A stretch of DNA of 57,210 nt from Fennellomyces sp. T-0311 (GCA_025266875.1 JALLLT010000090.1:1-57210); one strand, 5' to 3'; positions 1-10,190 are shown, counted from the first letter of the stretch. The notes: generated by a model not told the origin, from the letters alone. Numbers and translations: made by a program.

Positions 1-142
1 ATATGGCATCCTCCCGACCACGGCTATTTGATTATGAGTTTTATCTCGAGCAATATAAATAGAGAGAACCGTTAACATAATAAAGACATATTCGATTCTC
101 ACAGAACTTACTGTTTTTCTCGATCCATTCTCTCTCACCACA
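1..142 (+). repeat. 5' LTR of gypsy C (left part outside window)
   Basis: These bases match 5102-5243 base for base, so they are the last 142 bp of a 275-bp LTR whose first 133 bp lie left of the window. A TATA-like AATATAAAT lies near 51-60 and probably drives the element. The LTR ends in ..CACCACA just before the gag leader. Identity between the two LTRs over this stretch implies a recent insertion. Confidence 0.93.
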
Positions 143-167
143 TTTTTTTCTGTGAATAACCGTTACT

Positions 168-1691
168 ATGTCTCCCAAGAACACCCCTACTACCACTCCT
201 GTTGCCTCTGGTAAGGCCGATAAGGGCAAGGCTGTCGTTCCCCCCGTTTCGCAGCAACAAGCTGAAGCTGCCGCCGCTACCGTTCCAACGAACGATATGG
301 AGCAGTTGTCGTTGGATGGCAACGTCGAAGATCAGCCTAGGGCTATGGATGTTGACGAAGAGGGTTTGTCTGGTTTGTCTGGTTCGTCCAGTTTGTCTGT
401 CTCGTTTGGTGGTTCCCAAGTTGGAGCTATCCACTCCATCCACGCCAACCCCGTCCAAGCGGCGCTTGCTGCCCGCCAAACCCACCTGGATCGCATCGCC
501 AATTTGGACTTGGCGTATTCGCAGGCCGCTGTCGCCGATCCTGACTCGACCGAAAGCAATGAGCTGTTGGCCCGCCTCACCAAGGCCCAGGCAGCTTATG
601 AGCTCGCCCGTGCGTCGTGGCACCGCTCCCACCCGTCTCGCTTGGAGTTTTTCTCCGAGGAAGAGCTTGTCGTGGCCCGCCAGCGGGAGTTGGAAACCAA
701 GGTCCGTGCTCCCATTGTTCCCAAGGAGTTGCCCGCTCTCCAGTTGCCCGGTACCTCCAAGTGGCACCCCCGCAAGGTCGTGCACGATTCCGCCGCTGCT
801 TTCCTCCGTGCCTTCGAAAAGGAACTCGGCGCGTACAACCTGGATCCAACCACTGAGTGGCAGCGACTGTTGCCCATGTGCTTGAGCGACTCCCAAAACC
901 TCAAGCTGAAGAAGCAGGTCGCTCAGTGGAAGGCCGCAAACAAGCACTCCGCGGTGGAGTACAAGACCGTTACCCGCCTCATTGTGGCAAAGTACGACAC
1001 CCAGCTCGCCCGCTATAAGGAGATGCAAAAGGTCGTTCGCATGCGGCAAGGCGATTCGGAGCCTCTGGACACCTACATTGCCAAGTTCCAGGATAGGTGC
1101 CTCCACGCCGGCGTGCGTGACGGGATTATGCTGGTCATTATCTTTTTGACCTCCCTGAACCCCCGTTACCATGAACAAGCCCTGCGAACGGTGGTCCAGC
1201 ACCACGGCAACACCATGCCGGAACAGGTGGACGAAGTCTGCGAGTTGGTCGCAGCGATGGAATTGTCGGAAGGCGCCAAACGCCGCGACCGCCATCCAGA
1301 CCGCCACAATGACCGCCACGACCGCCACCAAGACCGCCACCAAGACCGCTCCGCCAAAAGGCATAAGGCCAGCAATGGCCATGCCTACCAAGACCGCCAT
1401 ACGCCCTCGCCCAAGCCGCCTGTGCCTTGCCGCCATTGCGGTAAGCCATGGAAGCATGGCCACCGGTGCGAGGAGTATAAGGCAAGTATGGCCAAAGGCC
1501 AAGTTGCAACCCCGCAACGTCCCGTCTTCCGCGCCCGCGCCGCTGTGGCTTCTTCGTCCCGGCTCCGCCGCCGCCTGAAAGTGACGATGACTACGAGTCC
1601 GACGACGATGTCGTCATGGACAAACTACCTTGTAAGTTGCAAGAAAAAATACTGGATGAAATGGATGAAATACTCACTCCAATCACGATAG
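168..1691 (+). CDS. Gypsy C Gag (capsid/nucleocapsid)
   Basis: Structural Gag of the chromovirus; it would assemble cytoplasmic particles and package the element RNA. The 507-residue frame starts at the first ATG after the LTR. A retrotransposon gag/capsid-like helical region spans roughly residues 180-370 (W..LL, F..RY-type spacing). It is followed by a His/Arg/Asp-rich run of DRH repeats (about residues 373-398) and one variant zinc knuckle CRHCGKPWKHGHRC (about residues 425-438), close to the CX2CX7HXC form common in plant gypsy elements. The last part of this frame is unlike Gag. From about 1562 the frame one base back is open and reads an acidic D/E/S-rich stretch leading into protease, so a frame change near 1550-1650 is needed to make Gag-Pol. 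A six-A run at 1645-1650 lies in the overlap. Confidence 0.85.
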   Translation: MSPKNTPTTTPVASGKADKGKAVVPPVSQQQAEAAAATVPTNDMEQLSLDGNVEDQPRAMDVDEEGLSGLSGSSSLSVSFGGSQVGAIHSIHANPVQAALAARQTHLDRIANLDLAYSQAAVADPDSTESNELLARLTKAQAAYELARASWHRSHPSRLEFFSEEELVVARQRELETKVRAPIVPKELPALQLPGTSKWHPRKVVHDSAAAFLRAFEKELGAYNLDPTTEWQRLLPMCLSDSQNLKLKKQVAQWKAANKHSAVEYKTVTRLIVAKYDTQLARYKEMQKVVRMRQGDSEPLDTYIAKFQDRCLHAGVRDGIMLVIIFLTSLNPRYHEQALRTVVQHHGNTMPEQVDEVCELVAAMELSEGAKRRDRHPDRHNDRHDRHQDRHQDRSAKRHKASNGHAYQDRHTPSPKPPVPCRHCGKPWKHGHRCEEYKASMAKGQVATPQRPVFRARAAVASSSRLRRRLKVTMTTSPTTMSSWTNYLVSCKKKYWMKWMKYSLQSR

Positions 1692-1978
1692 AAAAGAGGA
1701 AACGCCTCGCTCTCGTCGACACCGGCGCCAATATTTCGGCGATTTCCAGTTCATTTGTGAAAAAGCTACAAATAAAAATACATTTTAGAACTGGAATTAT
1801 TACTCTTGCTTCACAAGGAATCATCGCCAATAGAATTGGGGTAACCGATGATCTTACCTTTATTTACAATGGTAAAACATACAAACATAGCTTCGAAGTA
1901 ATGGATTTACCTAAGCGTTATACTGTCAGTATTGGAATGAATCTATTGTTCAAAATTGGATTGGACTTACGGGTTTAG
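1562..1978 (+). CDS. Gypsy C aspartic protease segment
   Basis: Retropepsin-type protease that would cut the Gag-Pol precursor. The active-site motif LALVDTGANISAISS is read near 1707-1755 in the frame one base back from Gag. The frame is open from before 1562; the first ATG is at 1616. It ends at TAG 1976-1978, right after the conserved protease tail (..SIGMNLLFKIGL). Pol resumes a further one base back, and its reading just upstream of 1996 (..GLTGLATSW..) looks like the missing continuation. The simplest view is a one-base deletion near 1959-1961 in this copy. A second programmed shift is less likely, because no canonical slippery heptamer is visible there. Confidence 0.8.
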   Translation, partial: APPPPESDDDYESDDDVVMDKLPCKLQEKILDEMDEILTPITIEKRKRLALVDTGANISAISSSFVKKLQIKIHFRTGIITLASQGIIANRIGVTDDLTFIYNGKTYKHSFEVMDLPKRYTVSIGMNLLFKIGLDLRV

Positions 1979-1995
1979 CTACCTCTTGGGTACCT

Positions 1996-4932
1996 TTGTT
2001 ACCACTACAAGAAGAAGTAGTAAATGATGAGGCTTTTCAAGCAAATGACTCACCTGCCGCTAGTCCAGAAATTATGGCTGCCTTTATGGAATCACTCAAT
2101 CCGTATTTGAAGGCAAATGCTGATATCCCAGTTACTTCATTCTGTACCATTCCTGAATCGGAAATTCACTTGCCCACGCCACCTGATGTTGTGTGCTACA
2201 AAAAGCAATATGATCTACCAATCAAAATGCGCCCGATAGCAGAAGAACAAATTCAACAGTGGTACAAAGATGGCGTAATTGAACCGTTACCTGCGAACAG
2301 CGATCAGCGCTGGAACTCGCCACTTATCAGTGTTCCGAAAAAGGACTCCATGGGTAACCTGACGAGCTTACGTTTTGTACTTGACGTTAGAGAAGTCAAT
2401 AGAAATCTTCCGGATCTGCGGTATCCTCTTCCTCTGGTGAGTACGATATATGATCGTATTGCAGGAAGCAAAGTGATCTCCGTCTGTGATCTGCGTCAAG
2501 CATTCACTCGCTGTAAAGTTGCTGAAGCTGATCGTCATAAACTGTCATTCACCTCACCCATGACCGGCGAAAGATGGTGCTATGTACAAGGATGCTATGG
2601 TATAAAGACGCTTCCGAGTCTATACCAACGAACAGTGGCCATTGCGTTGAAAGGTTTTGAAAGCTTCGCTTGTCACTTCATCGACGATCTTGTCATCTTC
2701 AGTAAAGACATGGAGGAACACAAACTGCACTGCCAACAAGTTGTCCAACGCTTGACAGAAAGTGGTTTAATCTTAAATCAAGAGAAATCACACTGGGCAC
2801 AAACTTGCGTCTATCTTCTAGGCTTCCGTTGCACTGGTTCTAGCATTTCCCTAGATCCCCGAAAAGTAACCAACCTACTAGACATGGAGCCACCGAAGAA
2901 CGGTAAAGGCGTCATGCGATTCCTAGGCGTTTGTAATTATTTGAGAGACCATATCCCAAACATGAGTAGACTTACCGCACCTCTTGATGAGCTACGATCC
3001 GCTGGCTCCTTGGAAAAGCTTTGGTTACCTAAGCACCAGAAAGCCTTTGACGACCTCAAATACGCTATTGCTCACGCACCTGCATTACACCCAGTGGATT
3101 ACACTAAGGAGTTGTATATGGCAGTTGATGCATCCAAAGACGGTATTGGTGCTGCTCTGTATCAAAAGGACGAAAATGACAAAAAGAGCATTATTGGGTT
3201 CATGGCACGTTCCCTGACCAAGTCAGAAAAGAATTACAGTGTCACCCGCCGCGAGTTGACCTCACTTGTTTTTGGACTAAAGAAATTCCATAAGTTCATC
3301 TGGGGCTGCTCCAACCTGAAAGTCCAATGCGATCACAAAGCTCTCTCCTATATTCATACACAAAAGGATGTTAATGCACTTATGGCAAATTATTGGGACA
3401 CCCTTATGACCTATGACTTTGAAGTCATCTACTTGCCTGGTATCCAGAATGTCCTGGCCGATAATCTGTCGCGCCTCTTCAATGAAGATCGGACGCTGGA
3501 AGGGGGTGAAGCTCAGCCATACACATTCCTTAACAAAAGAAAAACACCGCGTAAGGAATTAGCTCACCGCGCAGTGAAAATCCAGAACGAAACGATGGAA
3601 CCCCCAGAAGAGGAAAGAAAAGACATCCTCGAAAAAGCTCACCTATTTGGCCACTTTGGCGCTGAAGCCATCGTAAAGGCAATCCATAGCAATGGACTAC
3701 ATTGGACATCGATAAAGGATGACGCTGTAGAAGTCGTAAAATCCTGCAAAGAATGTCAGAAATTCAATATTGCGAAGAAAGGGTATCACCCGCTTAAAGC
3801 AGTCAGAGCTTATTTACCTGGAGACCATTGGTCAATCGACCTCGCTGGACCGCTGACTACATCAAGCAGTGGAAACAATTATCTGTTAGTCATGATCGAT
3901 ATATGCACACGATTTGTAGTACTAAGACCTATACCGGACAAACAGTCGCACACAATTGTGAATGAACTCGTCCAAGTATTTATGACCTTCGGATTGCCCA
4001 CCATACTTACCTCGGATAATGGCACCGAATTCGTCAACGACCTCATGAAACGATTCGCAAGAGCCAGCAATATTGAGCATAGGCTCGTGAGTCCATACCA
4101 CCCCAGAGCAAATGGTGCTGCTGAAAGAACCGTACAAACATCAATGCGCGCAATCAAGAAACGTGTAAAAGGTGTCCACAAAAATTGGGATCTATTCGTA
4201 CCGAGTGTTCAGTTGTCGATAAACGCGAAAGTATCAAAACGCACTGACACCGCGCCCTTCTCGCTGATGTTCGCCAGGAAGATAAATAACTTTGAGGACT
4301 ACCGAGATGCCGAAGTACTACCGCCAATGAGCAGAAAAGACTTGTTGGAAAGGATCGAGCATATGTCCGAAGTCGTTTACCCCGCGATTGCTGAACGAGT
4401 CGAAGCGTTAACGAACAAGCAAAGAGGAAAGTTTGACAAAAAACACCTGCTTGTTGAATTCCCCGTGGATAGTCACGTCATGAAACGCGTAAGGGATAAA
4501 AAGGGTAAACTCTTCCCTGATTATGAAGGACCCTACACCGTGGTTCATAAGACCAAAGGTGGTTCATACGTATTAAAAGATGAACAAGGAGAAATCCTCC
4601 CCATCAATATACCACCATCGCACCTTAAGCTCATCTCACAGGATGAAATTATTCCTGCAGATCAAATCTACGAAGTCGAAAACATCGTGAAGCATAAAAT
4701 AGACCGAAACGGTCAGTATCTGTATAAAGTCCGATGGAGAGGCTATAAACCTGAGGACGATACATGGGAGCCATATGAACAATTCACCGACCCTCGTACT
4801 ATTACCAAGTACTGGGAACGGTTAGGAACCAGTCTACCACAAACAAATAATAAGCGTATGCCTGCTGAACGCGCAAAACGCATTAGCCCTCGAAATAATG
4901 CTGAAAGTCGGAAAAAACGCCGACAAGCATAA
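1996..4932 (+). CDS. Gypsy C Pol: RT, RNase H, integrase, chromodomain
   Basis: Makes cDNA from the element RNA and inserts it in the nucleus. Reverse transcriptase occupies about residues 80-260, with the catalytic box HFIDDLVIFS near residue 227. RNase H starts around MAVDASKDG (about 374). Integrase has the HHCC zinc domain (HLFGHFG near 548, CKECQ near 584) and the DDE core: D in WSIDLAGP (about 613), D in SDNGTEF (about 673), E in NGAAERT (about 706). A chromodomain (about 886-940, aromatic residues in YEVE, VRWRGY and DTWEPYE) closes the protein and in this family directs insertion to methylated-histone chromatin. All catalytic residues are intact, and the 978-residue frame is unbroken. 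The listed ATG need not be a true start, because Pol is normally made as a Gag-Pol fusion. Confidence 0.93.
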   Translation: MLPLQEEVVNDEAFQANDSPAASPEIMAAFMESLNPYLKANADIPVTSFCTIPESEIHLPTPPDVVCYKKQYDLPIKMRPIAEEQIQQWYKDGVIEPLPANSDQRWNSPLISVPKKDSMGNLTSLRFVLDVREVNRNLPDLRYPLPLVSTIYDRIAGSKVISVCDLRQAFTRCKVAEADRHKLSFTSPMTGERWCYVQGCYGIKTLPSLYQRTVAIALKGFESFACHFIDDLVIFSKDMEEHKLHCQQVVQRLTESGLILNQEKSHWAQTCVYLLGFRCTGSSISLDPRKVTNLLDMEPPKNGKGVMRFLGVCNYLRDHIPNMSRLTAPLDELRSAGSLEKLWLPKHQKAFDDLKYAIAHAPALHPVDYTKELYMAVDASKDGIGAALYQKDENDKKSIIGFMARSLTKSEKNYSVTRRELTSLVFGLKKFHKFIWGCSNLKVQCDHKALSYIHTQKDVNALMANYWDTLMTYDFEVIYLPGIQNVLADNLSRLFNEDRTLEGGEAQPYTFLNKRKTPRKELAHRAVKIQNETMEPPEEERKDILEKAHLFGHFGAEAIVKAIHSNGLHWTSIKDDAVEVVKSCKECQKFNIAKKGYHPLKAVRAYLPGDHWSIDLAGPLTTSSSGNNYLLVMIDICTRFVVLRPIPDKQSHTIVNELVQVFMTFGLPTILTSDNGTEFVNDLMKRFARASNIEHRLVSPYHPRANGAAERTVQTSMRAIKKRVKGVHKNWDLFVPSVQLSINAKVSKRTDTAPFSLMFARKINNFEDYRDAEVLPPMSRKDLLERIEHMSEVVYPAIAERVEALTNKQRGKFDKKHLLVEFPVDSHVMKRVRDKKGKLFPDYEGPYTVVHKTKGGSYVLKDEQGEILPINIPPSHLKLISQDEIIPADQIYEVENIVKHKIDRNGQYLYKVRWRGYKPEDDTWEPYEQFTDPRTITKYWERLGTSLPQTNNKRMPAERAKRISPRNNAESRKKRRQA

Positions 4933-4968
4933 ATACTCAAAATCGGCTTCAAGCCTGGAAGGGGGTAA

Positions 4969-5243
4969 TGTGGTATCCAAGGTACTAGCTAGTCGGCACT
5001 ACCGGGTAAACGTATGACGGTACCTGAATAATACATTGACAGCCTTCCGGCTTGACTAGATCTTCCAAGAAGTCTAGAAACATTGCCGTGTCGGCTATAT
5101 GATATGGCATCCTCCCGACCACGGCTATTTGATTATGAGTTTTATCTCGAGCAATATAAATAGAGAGAACCGTTAACATAATAAAGACATATTCGATTCT
5201 CACAGAACTTACTGTTTTTCTCGATCCATTCTCTCTCACCACA
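4969..5243 (+). repeat. 3' LTR of gypsy C
   Basis: 275 bp from TGTGGTATCC to CTCACCACA, directly after the polypurine tract. It matches the 5' LTR exactly where both can be seen. Confidence 0.93.
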
Positions 5244-6162
5244 CGCATGTCCTTATCAACCAAGGTTGCTATTACACAACATAAGGAAGTTAATATGGAC
5301 GTTTAATACAGTTAAACTATTCATAACTCAACTTACCGTGCGCGTTTCTGAATGCTTCAGCAACGTTCTTAACCAATTGGTTATCTTTCTTGTTGAACTT
5401 CGTTTTTTCAACCCTAACGTCCTCTACGTTCACAGCAATTAAGCATCTGGCCTTGAATCTTTGCCTATGACTTTACCTGTGTGCTGGTTGTAAAACCCTG
5501 TTGCGGCAGTAAAATGTTAGCTGAGAGTAAGACATTCAAGTATATCGTTCGGTCACCTTGGCACTCCTTGTTAAGAGCATCTGAAAGGTTCAGACGCTCG
5601 GTCGCGTGCTTGATGGCGACTATTATCAATTGAACTTTAAGTGTGTCGTGATATTAGAATGCTAGTTCACTTACAAGAGTTGAAGAACTCCAAATTGTTG
5701 TTCCAAATTTGAGGTTCTTCAGAGTGAAGTCCAACAAGGACATTTGTGTCCAATGCGTTCTTGAAGTCAAGAAGAAGATCCTTCAGACGTTTTGTAAGCT
5801 TTCTCGCCAGCTTCTTTTTGTCCTTAAGGTTTTGTGGAGTCAATTTGGATGCCTCCATCATTTCTTTGCACTTCTTTGTCAGTGCGGCTTTCTCCTCCTC
5901 TCCTGCACTTCTAAAGAGGCGAGATACCTCAGCGTCAACACCAGAAGTCAGCTTGAAATCTCTTGGAAGTCCCACAGCTATTAATATCTAATTAAGGCCT
6001 TGTACGTAAACATAACACCAATCACGATAACGGACCTTCTTTCTCTTCCTCAGTTCCATGACTAGCAATGTGGATAAATGCATTCCACTCGCAAAGATCT
6101 CTGTCTGCGATCCTGTAAGGAATGGCAGCAGGCTGCTGAAGGATATTGCTGGTAGATGACAT
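5244..6162 (-). pseudogene. Spliced gene of unknown function, cut by gypsy C
   Basis: I do not recognise this protein. Reading right to left, exon 1 starts at ATG 6162-6160 (MSSTSNILQQPAA..) and runs to about 6033. Exon 2, about 5980-5682, is Lys/Glu-rich and probably helical (GEEEKAALTKKCKEMMEAS, then a KDKKKLARKLTKRLKDLL run). Exon 3 is about 5619-5555. Exon 4 is about 5495-5331. Exon 5 starts near 5268 and stops at the LTR edge at 5244. Introns are about 50-65 bp with GT..AG ends, one with a clear CTAAC branch site. The downstream reading is restored only by adding one base near 5443, so this copy also has a frameshift. The missing 3' end should lie left of gypsy C, outside the window. It may be a host gene or an old element ORF. 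Confidence 0.6.
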
Positions 6163-6695
6163 TGTTGAGATGGTAAGATGTAGAAAGTAGAAAGTAAGGA
6201 AAAAAGCACAGCCGGGAAAGCGGGGAAGGGGGTTCTCCGCAAAATTAAGAGTAAGCAAGTAAGCATGCTTACTTTGTATTGAATACCCTTTTTTGAGATG
6301 CTTACTGGGGCGTTAAAACCCATTAGCGGAGAGGAATTAGTTAAGAAATTGAGTGACCGGTGGGTGTGCCTGGGGTAAAAGAAAGAGAAGTAAAAGTCGT
6401 TCTCAAGCAACCACCACACTCTTCTGGACGAAAGTCCGAAAATAGAAATTGACTAGCCTAATTTGTTGGTCATCCGAATGGATGGCTTGAGAGGCGTTGG
6501 GTCGACCAAAATTTCCTAATTCGTGAAGATATCCAAGATGTCAACAGTTATCGATCAAAAGTAGCCGTTTGGCCGTGAAAAAGAGGTATATAGACCATAT
6601 TCCATATATTGATGATGCTCCGGATGTCAGAGAATATAAATAAGATCCAAAAATAAAAGAAACCATACGTTATTATTATTCTTACGTTACTTACT
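6163..6695. other. Intergenic stretch, probable promoter region
   Basis: No coding signal. It lies between two diverging genes and should hold the promoter of each. A possible TATA-like AATATAAAT at about 6633-6641 sits about 60 bp before the Myb-like ORF. I saw no repeat shared with the rest of the window. Confidence 0.4.
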
Positions 6696-7799
6696 ATGCG
6701 CAACAACTTCATACCCTACGTCTACCCCACTGCTTCTCAAGGTAACCGTGAAGGTTCATCGCGTTCTTCTGCGCCGGTACCCTCTCAACAAGGAACCCCA
6801 TCAACCAATGCTATCATTTCGCCGGTGGTTCCCCAACAGCACTCAGTCCATTCGATGTCACTTTCATATCCTGCCAATGGATCTTGGGACAAGCCAAGCT
6901 CGCTTCAACAGGATCATCAGTATCTACACTACTCGCCTGGGGAAAGTTCCTCGTCTGTGCCTCCTCTCCATCTGACACTGCCGACACAGCAATCATGGGT
7001 GAGCTTGACCCAGCATGACATCGAGCAAAGCATATTCAGTGACGTCGACTCTGACAGCAACAGTGATTCCGGAACAAACCGACATCCATGGACGCTTCAA
7101 GAAATCAACGAGTTGATCTGGATGAAGCAATTAGAGGAAGGAGCGCTTGTCGGTGCCATAGGAAAAGTGGCGAAGGGGAAGGTTTGGGAAAGAATAGCCG
7201 CCACGATCCACTTGAAGAACCCCTTTGTATCCCGATCCAATGAATCAGTTCGCAAGAAGTGGGAATCGCTCCTAACAACGTACAAGAGAATTCATGACGG
7301 AGGTTCTACTGGTGTTGGTGGTGGCCCTGCTGAGGAAAGATATCCCTGGTATGATGCTATGTTCGCGTATCTTGGTGGTAGTGCCGGTGTCGAGGCAAGG
7401 TTTACGGTTGACTCTGGTCGTCAAGGCCCCTTGGTTCAAAGACGTACAGACGGCGACGAGACTGAAGTACAAGCACAGGAACGACCGGCGCAGCGACGTA
7501 AGACCTTTCAGGAAGAGCTACTGGAATCCCACGAGTGCTCCAGCGAAATGCTGTTTACAAAGCTCGACGAAATCTTCACGAAGATTACTGAGCAAGAGAA
7601 GCAGCTGGATGATGCGCGCGAGGCCGCTGACGAACGACGCTTCCAGGAGCAAATGCGCATGGTAAAGGAGATCGAGATGGAGAAGGTCCGCTCGCAGGCT
7701 GCCTCCGAGGAAAGGATGCTTCGCTTAGTTGCAGCACTTAGTGGTAGAAGACGAGTTGATGGGGATGGTGGTGAAGAAGAGCATAACGGTGATGAATAA
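6696..7799 (+). CDS. PIF/Harbinger-1 Myb-like DNA-binding protein
   Basis: Second protein of a PIF/Harbinger transposon. In this family a Myb/SANT-like (trihelix) protein binds the element ends and brings the transposase into the nucleus. Residues 1-125 are Ser/Gln/Pro-rich and probably disordered. A Myb-like domain follows (about 130-205: HPWTLQEINELIWMKQLEEGA, then VRKKWESLLTTYKRI) with the spaced tryptophans of the fold. The C-terminal third is a charged coiled-coil-like region rich in E, R and Q (about 270-350). It is one unbroken exon of 367 residues. It converges on the transposase gene at 8237-9840, the usual two-gene layout. Confidence 0.8.
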   Translation: MRNNFIPYVYPTASQGNREGSSRSSAPVPSQQGTPSTNAIISPVVPQQHSVHSMSLSYPANGSWDKPSSLQQDHQYLHYSPGESSSSVPPLHLTLPTQQSWVSLTQHDIEQSIFSDVDSDSNSDSGTNRHPWTLQEINELIWMKQLEEGALVGAIGKVAKGKVWERIAATIHLKNPFVSRSNESVRKKWESLLTTYKRIHDGGSTGVGGGPAEERYPWYDAMFAYLGGSAGVEARFTVDSGRQGPLVQRRTDGDETEVQAQERPAQRRKTFQEELLESHECSSEMLFTKLDEIFTKITEQEKQLDDAREAADERRFQEQMRMVKEIEMEKVRSQAASEERMLRLVAALSGRRRVDGDGGEEEHNGDE

Positions 7800-8236
7800 A
7801 CGCGCTTTTTTTGTCATTAAGATACTTTCCGTATCTATGTCTATGATAAAAAAAGAAGTTATATGAGTATGTAGCTGTACGAGATCATGATGAGTTGCCA
7901 AGATGCATTCAGTAACTTCATTCGAAGAGTATCATTGCATAATTATGAAGCAAAAGAGCTTTTACCCATATACTGAGTACAGACTGACTACACAGCAAGA
8001 AATATGCGTGTACGTTTGACAGAAATAAGCGTGCACTTTTGAAAGAAAGTAGGAGAACTTGAAAGGAAAAAACAAATAGTTGATGACGTGAATTGTGACA
8101 ACATTTGAAATTCATGCAGATTACCTGCTATTCAAATGCTACTTGGCATAATGCCAATTACATCTTGTTGGATACTGTAGTAATAGTATTTATATTTTAT
8201 ATCTTGCTAATTATAAAGTATGTATACATATGTGTA
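7800..8236. other. Spacer between convergent Harbinger-1 genes
   Basis: A/T-rich, with no coding signal on either strand. It would carry the two 3' ends and polyadenylation signals (for example AATTATAAAG near 8210 and TGATAAAAAA near 7845). Confidence 0.5.
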
Positions 8237-9840
8237 CTATCTACGTCGTCGAGCCTCGAGATCATCCTTAAGCCTATCTCGCGCGATTTTACCACGCCTT
8301 AACAGATCCGCTGCTTCCTCCCTGGAAAGAGAGTCTGGCAAGTCTCGTTCTAATATCGATTCAAAACTGCCTACAAACTCTCGTTCTTGCATCGGTTGGA
8401 ATACGTCGGCTTGTTCTTGCAATTGCCGCTGCAATTCACTGCTCGTGCTCGCATTGTCATCGTCATCGTCGTCTACGTTACTGTTGCTGCTCGAGTCAGA
8501 GTTTTCGCCTTCAGGATTACGGTGGGCGTCGACTTGTTGGACTGTCACACGACTTGAATCATTGAGTGTCTGGTCAACATCGTCGATATTTGCAGGAAGA
8601 TTGTTGCCAGGTCTGTCGATACAAATATTGTGTAAGATGCAGCAAACGTATATCGTAAGCGTAAGATCGAGTTCGGAATGCTGGTACAGGTAATGCTTCA
8701 AGAAACGCCATCGCGCAACCAGGCCAGAGAAGGTGTGTTCAATTCGCATGCGTTGCGATGAGTGCATAAAATTGAATCGCTTCTCTGCCGGGTCACTGGT
8801 TTCTTTTGCGTATGGGGTGATCAGATATGGTCGAAGGGGATATGCAGAATCTACACATAAATATACTATATGAATAAATATACACTATTAATATGTTAGT
8901 ACGTACCAGCAATGATATAAGATCCGTTAGGACACTTTTCCTCAGGTCTATTTTTGAGGTCCTCTGCAAGCGAACTTCTGGAAAAACTCTGGCATCATGA
9001 ACACGGCCTAGAGTTATACAAAGTAATTAGTGAAGATATATTTATATCATTTATACTAATATGATATACTTTACCTGATTCTCCAGGAAAGGCATATAAG
9101 ATGCGCGTATCCGCATCACAGACGGCCAGTAGGTTCATCGAGTTATGGTTCTTGCGATCCATGTAAGCGACATTACTGTGGGCGGGTTTATGAATAACAA
9201 CCAGCTTGCCATTCATTGCCCCGATAACGTTGGTCAACCTCGGTCTCTGGACTATACGAGTCCGATCACTTGGGACCAGTACATTCGCAAATTCGTCGGC
9301 AATTGCTTGGACTTCTTGTGCAGTTGCGGGCCAGCGAATATACCTACCATGAACATTGATCATGGCCTTCACAAAAGTTTTTGTAAAGTTACGGTACGAT
9401 CCTTGGGACAAGCCAAAAAAGTTCTTGAATGCGCGGTACCCAAGATGTGTGTTTGCATATCGCCATAGTACACAGGCAACTTGCATATACACCGGCGTTG
9501 CGTTTATGGCAGTGGTCTGGTATAACGGATCAGATGACAAAGTGTTTACCAGCCACTCAAAAGTCGCCTTGTTCATTCGGTAGTGAGCCTTGTAGCTGTC
9601 TCTTGGGTTATCATCGTCTTGAAGGCCGGGGTGCTCAACTGCCCAATAGTGGTAGTTGGCCTCCTTGTTTTGTCGTTCGGCCCGGAAGTGGTGTGGCGAT
9701 CCAACGTATGCATACGTTTCAACTGTCATGCTCATTGAATGCAATGCCGTTGTTGCCATTCCAACTAACAATCGCATATATACTCGGCGTCTATGCTGCG
9801 CTTGCTGGTGACGACGTTTACGTTGTTGCTGACGGTATGC
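8237..9840 (-). pseudogene. PIF/Harbinger-1 transposase (DDE_Tnp_4), catalytically damaged
   Basis: Cut-and-paste transposase, spliced, read right to left. Exon 1 (about 9840-9076) begins with a basic Gln/Arg-rich stretch and holds the helix-turn-helix-like region and the first catalytic motif. Exon 2 is about 9007-8923 (RVHDARVF.. to ..GSYIIA). Exon 3 is about 8852-8237 (DSAYPLRP.., IEHTFSGLVARWRF, then an acidic D/S-rich tail). The family triad is D in the DG box, D in DSxYP and E in the IE..F box. Here the first is Asn (GAMNGKLVVIHKP), whereas Harbinger-2 has GAMDGKL. Exon 2 also seems to contain a one-base shift near 8975. The protein is therefore probably inactive. Confidence 0.82.
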
Positions 9841-9849
9841 TTATAATTG

Positions 9850-10190
9850 GTTGAGATGATTCATGATAAAAAAATGTGTATATATTACTTCAAAAATAAT
9901 ACCGTATATATATATCTTTTTTTACTGTACAGCGCTTTCCAAAATAAAAACCTCGAGCGTTTACTCATAAGATCTTACTAATGTGATATCGTCCGCAGCT
10001 TAATACCTTTTTCAAGTGATGATACAAGTAAAGACACGCACTTTTCAGTTACTAAATACGAGAGGTATGCCGAATCGCTTGCATAATACATGTGTTACAT
10101 GTACATTCCTTTTTCGATGAAGTGGATTTCCTTTTTCTCTTTTGACCTCAGTACAGAGCATCGTTTTGTTCCCCTGTACTTCTTGCCCAA
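9850..10190. other. Non-coding stretch right of Harbinger-1
   Basis: Low-complexity A/T-rich DNA with no convincing gene. A 66-residue frame at 10090-10290 has no recognisable features and runs across a repeat boundary, so I do not call it. Confidence 0.45.

Larger units (their letters stand above)
1..5243 (+). mobile_element. Ty3/gypsy chromovirus 'gypsy C'
   Basis: LTR retrotransposon in the order LTR, gag, protease, RT, RNase H, integrase, chromodomain, polypurine tract (about 4957-4968, GGAAGGGGGTAA), LTR. Integrase after RT plus a C-terminal chromodomain places it in the chromovirus branch of Ty3/gypsy. Base composition shifts inside it: gag is GC-rich with C/G third positions while pol is A/T-rich, perhaps from recombination between families. 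The flank after the 3' LTR (CGCAT, 5244-5248) is the expected 5-bp target duplication, but its partner is off the window. It lies in an exon of the minus-strand gene to its right. Confidence 0.93.

Noticed and set aside
135..1517. 460-residue open frame on the minus strand across gypsy C gag
   Set aside because: It is antisense to a GC-rich gag whose codon use removes stops in that frame. Its protein (Leu/Val/Gly-rich with repeats mirroring gag) has no domain.
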